A DNA stretch of 44,986 nt from Micromonospora sp. AMSO31t (GTDB lineage Bacteria; Actinomycetota; Actinomycetes; Mycobacteriales; Micromonosporaceae), in contig NZ_WBKT01000035.1 in NCBI RefSeq assembly GCF_008868175.1, positions 1 to 44,986 of the forward strand, written 5' to 3'. A model generated the notes under the pieces. That model saw only the letters and a program-made list of their open reading frames with translations. It was not told the origin of the DNA and did not search any database. Made by a program: the position numbers and the translations under genes. Below are positions 43,870 through 44,986 of this stretch, piece after piece. Within the stretch, counting starts at the first letter, position 1, and each line of letters begins with the position of its first letter.

Positions 43870-44986
43870 GTGGCGCTCGTGCGCGTGTACTGCGGTCTGG
43901 CCTCGGCGGATTCGGCCGACCGGTCGGCTTCGGTCGAATCGACGCTGACGTCCGCTGTGGTCGACGACGCAGGCCGTCTGCTGCATGTCTGTGAGATCGG
44001 TGACGACCCGGCTGGCTACGCCCAACTGGTCGCGCTGCTCGTGGAGCGGTCGGGCGGGCCGAGCGGTGCGGCCATCGCGGCCGACAGCGACGACCACACG
44101 GTCACCTCGCTGCTCAGCGCGGCGGGTCGGCCGCTGGCGATCGCGGACGACGACTCGGTCGACGACTTCGCCGAGCGCTTCGCGGACGACGACTCGCTGG
44201 AGGAGATGCAGTCCCCGCCGGCCGAGCGTCGTGCGGTCGGGCTGGCCCGTGCGCTCCAGGCCGGCGCGCTCTCCGCGGTGACCCTCCCGGCGCCACGCGA
44301 CCTCGCCAACTACAAGCAGGTCCTCTCCGCGCACGCGGCACTGGCCAGCGGCCGGCACTCCGCCGCGGTGGCGCTGCGCGAGGTGCTCCGCGAGCTCTAC
44401 CCGGCCGCGCTGCGCGCCTACCCGGACCCGGCCGAGCCGGTCTCCCTGGCCATCCTCGACGCGCTGCCCGAGCCGGGCATGCTCGCCGGCACGGTGGCCC
44501 GGGGCCGCGAGGTCGCCGTGGCGGCGGACGCCGTCGCCGCCCACCTGGCCGCCGAGGGTGTCGCCGACGCGGACACCATCAACGACGCGGTGACCGCGCT
44601 GCGGGTCGCGATCTCCGAGACGCCCCGGCGGGCCGCCGTCAACCGGGCGCTCACCACCGCCGTCGCCGAGACCGTGCGGCAGGCCGTCGCCTCCGTCCGA
44701 GCCTGCGACGCCGGCTGCGACGCGCTGGTCGGCGCGCTCAGCGCCCGGGTCACCACGCCCGCTCCGGCGCCGGGCCGCCGCGCCGCCGCGCGCCGCGGCG
44801 AGCAGGTCGAGGAGCTGGTCCCGTCGGCCGCCGCCGGGCTGCGCCCGGTGCGCCCCGCCGAGCCCGAGCCCGTCGCGGAGCAGGCCGCGCGACGCGGCCG
44901 TCCCGAGCCGGTCTCCGGGCTGGTGGGTCGGCGCAGCCGTCCCGAGCCGGCCGGTCCGGCCGCCCCGCCCTCACCGCGGCCGCTCG
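43870..44986 (+). CDS. IS110-transposase-like protein, probably domesticated (partial)
   Basis: An open frame of 372 codons continuing past the window. The first ~130 residues (VALVRVYCGLASADSADRSA, VVDDAGRLLHVCEIGDDPAG, LLSAAGRPLAIADDDSVDDF) follow the layout of the RuvC-like domain of IS110 transposases, then a helical region with LREVLRELYPAALRAYPDPA and ILDALPEPGMLAG matches their middle part. The catalytic Asp of the usual GIDVSK strand appears as Ala (GLASAD) and the Glu strand reads AIAADSDD, so catalysis is doubtful. From ~300 on it is Ala/Arg/Pro-rich. GGGAGGAGG lies upstream of GTG 43870. No inverted repeats or element ends are seen. Confidence 0.6.
   Translation, partial: MALVRVYCGLASADSADRSASVESTLTSAVVDDAGRLLHVCEIGDDPAGYAQLVALLVERSGGPSGAAIAADSDDHTVTSLLSAAGRPLAIADDDSVDDFAERFADDDSLEEMQSPPAERRAVGLARALQAGALSAVTLPAPRDLANYKQVLSAHAALASGRHSAAVALREVLRELYPAALRAYPDPAEPVSLAILDALPEPGMLAGTVARGREVAVAADAVAAHLAAEGVADADTINDAVTALRVAISETPRRAAVNRALTTAVAETVRQAVASVRACDAGCDALVGALSARVTTPAPAPGRRAAARRGEQVEELVPSAAAGLRPVRPAEPEPVAEQAARRGRPEPVSGLVGRRSRPEPAGPAAPPSPRPL

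Overview
The window is about 45 kb of very GC-rich actinobacterial chromosome. It has GTG starts, transcripts with little or no leader, and the gene order lpdA, M20 amidohydrolase, phospho-sugar mutase, upp, deoC known from mycobacteria and streptomycetes. Protein style and short purine-rich repeats suggest a Micromonospora-type organism (Micromonosporaceae); this is inference, as no rRNA is present. I see no tRNA, rRNA, CRISPR array, prophage or intact insertion sequence.

Layout. 1-3.1 kb: a partial MFS transporter and a PadR-controlled DrrAB-like exporter. 3.2-6.5 kb: an acyl-CoA carboxylase alpha subunit and GuaB1 (GMP reductase type). 6.5-11.7 kb: a TetR regulator facing a MarR regulator whose gene leads into a heterodimeric ABC exporter. 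11.7-14.1 kb: a second, editing-domain-less threonyl-tRNA synthetase with what looks like a threonine leader-peptide attenuator, then a DedA membrane protein. 14.1-14.8 kb: a RelE/HigB-type toxin-antitoxin pair in which a one-base frameshift has fused toxin and antitoxin. 14.9-23.4 kb: DUF998 protein, LpdA, a gamma-glutamylcyclotransferase-like protein, a GNAT/SCO6745 pair, a coiled-coil protein with an MBL-fold hydrolase, a DUF4349 lipoprotein and an M20 amidohydrolase. 23.4-24.0 kb: a non-coding stretch rich in inverted repeats. 24.0-29.5 kb: acyl-CoA mutase large subunit, a membrane Ser/Thr kinase and a phospho-sugar mutase. 29.6-34.4 kb: GPP34 protein, Upp, then deoC with one complete and one degenerate aldehyde dehydrogenase (nucleoside salvage and deoxyribose breakdown). 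34.4-41.5 kb: a BlaI/M56 sensor pair followed by cydABDC (cytochrome bd and its assembly exporter). 41.6-45.0 kb: HAAS-domain membrane protein, PadR regulator, a very acidic conserved protein and the start of a protein resembling a domesticated IS110 transposase.

The most interesting items are the putative threonine attenuator of the truncated ThrRS (leader peptide with three consecutive Thr codons, a competing hairpin and a terminator), the toxin-antitoxin frameshift fusion, matching operator candidates for the PadR/DrrAB unit, the BlaI/M56-cydABDC linkage with a 26-bp palindrome, and the IS110-like protein that has lost expected acidic residues. All functional calls rest on sequence reading and recalled family knowledge; no search was run.
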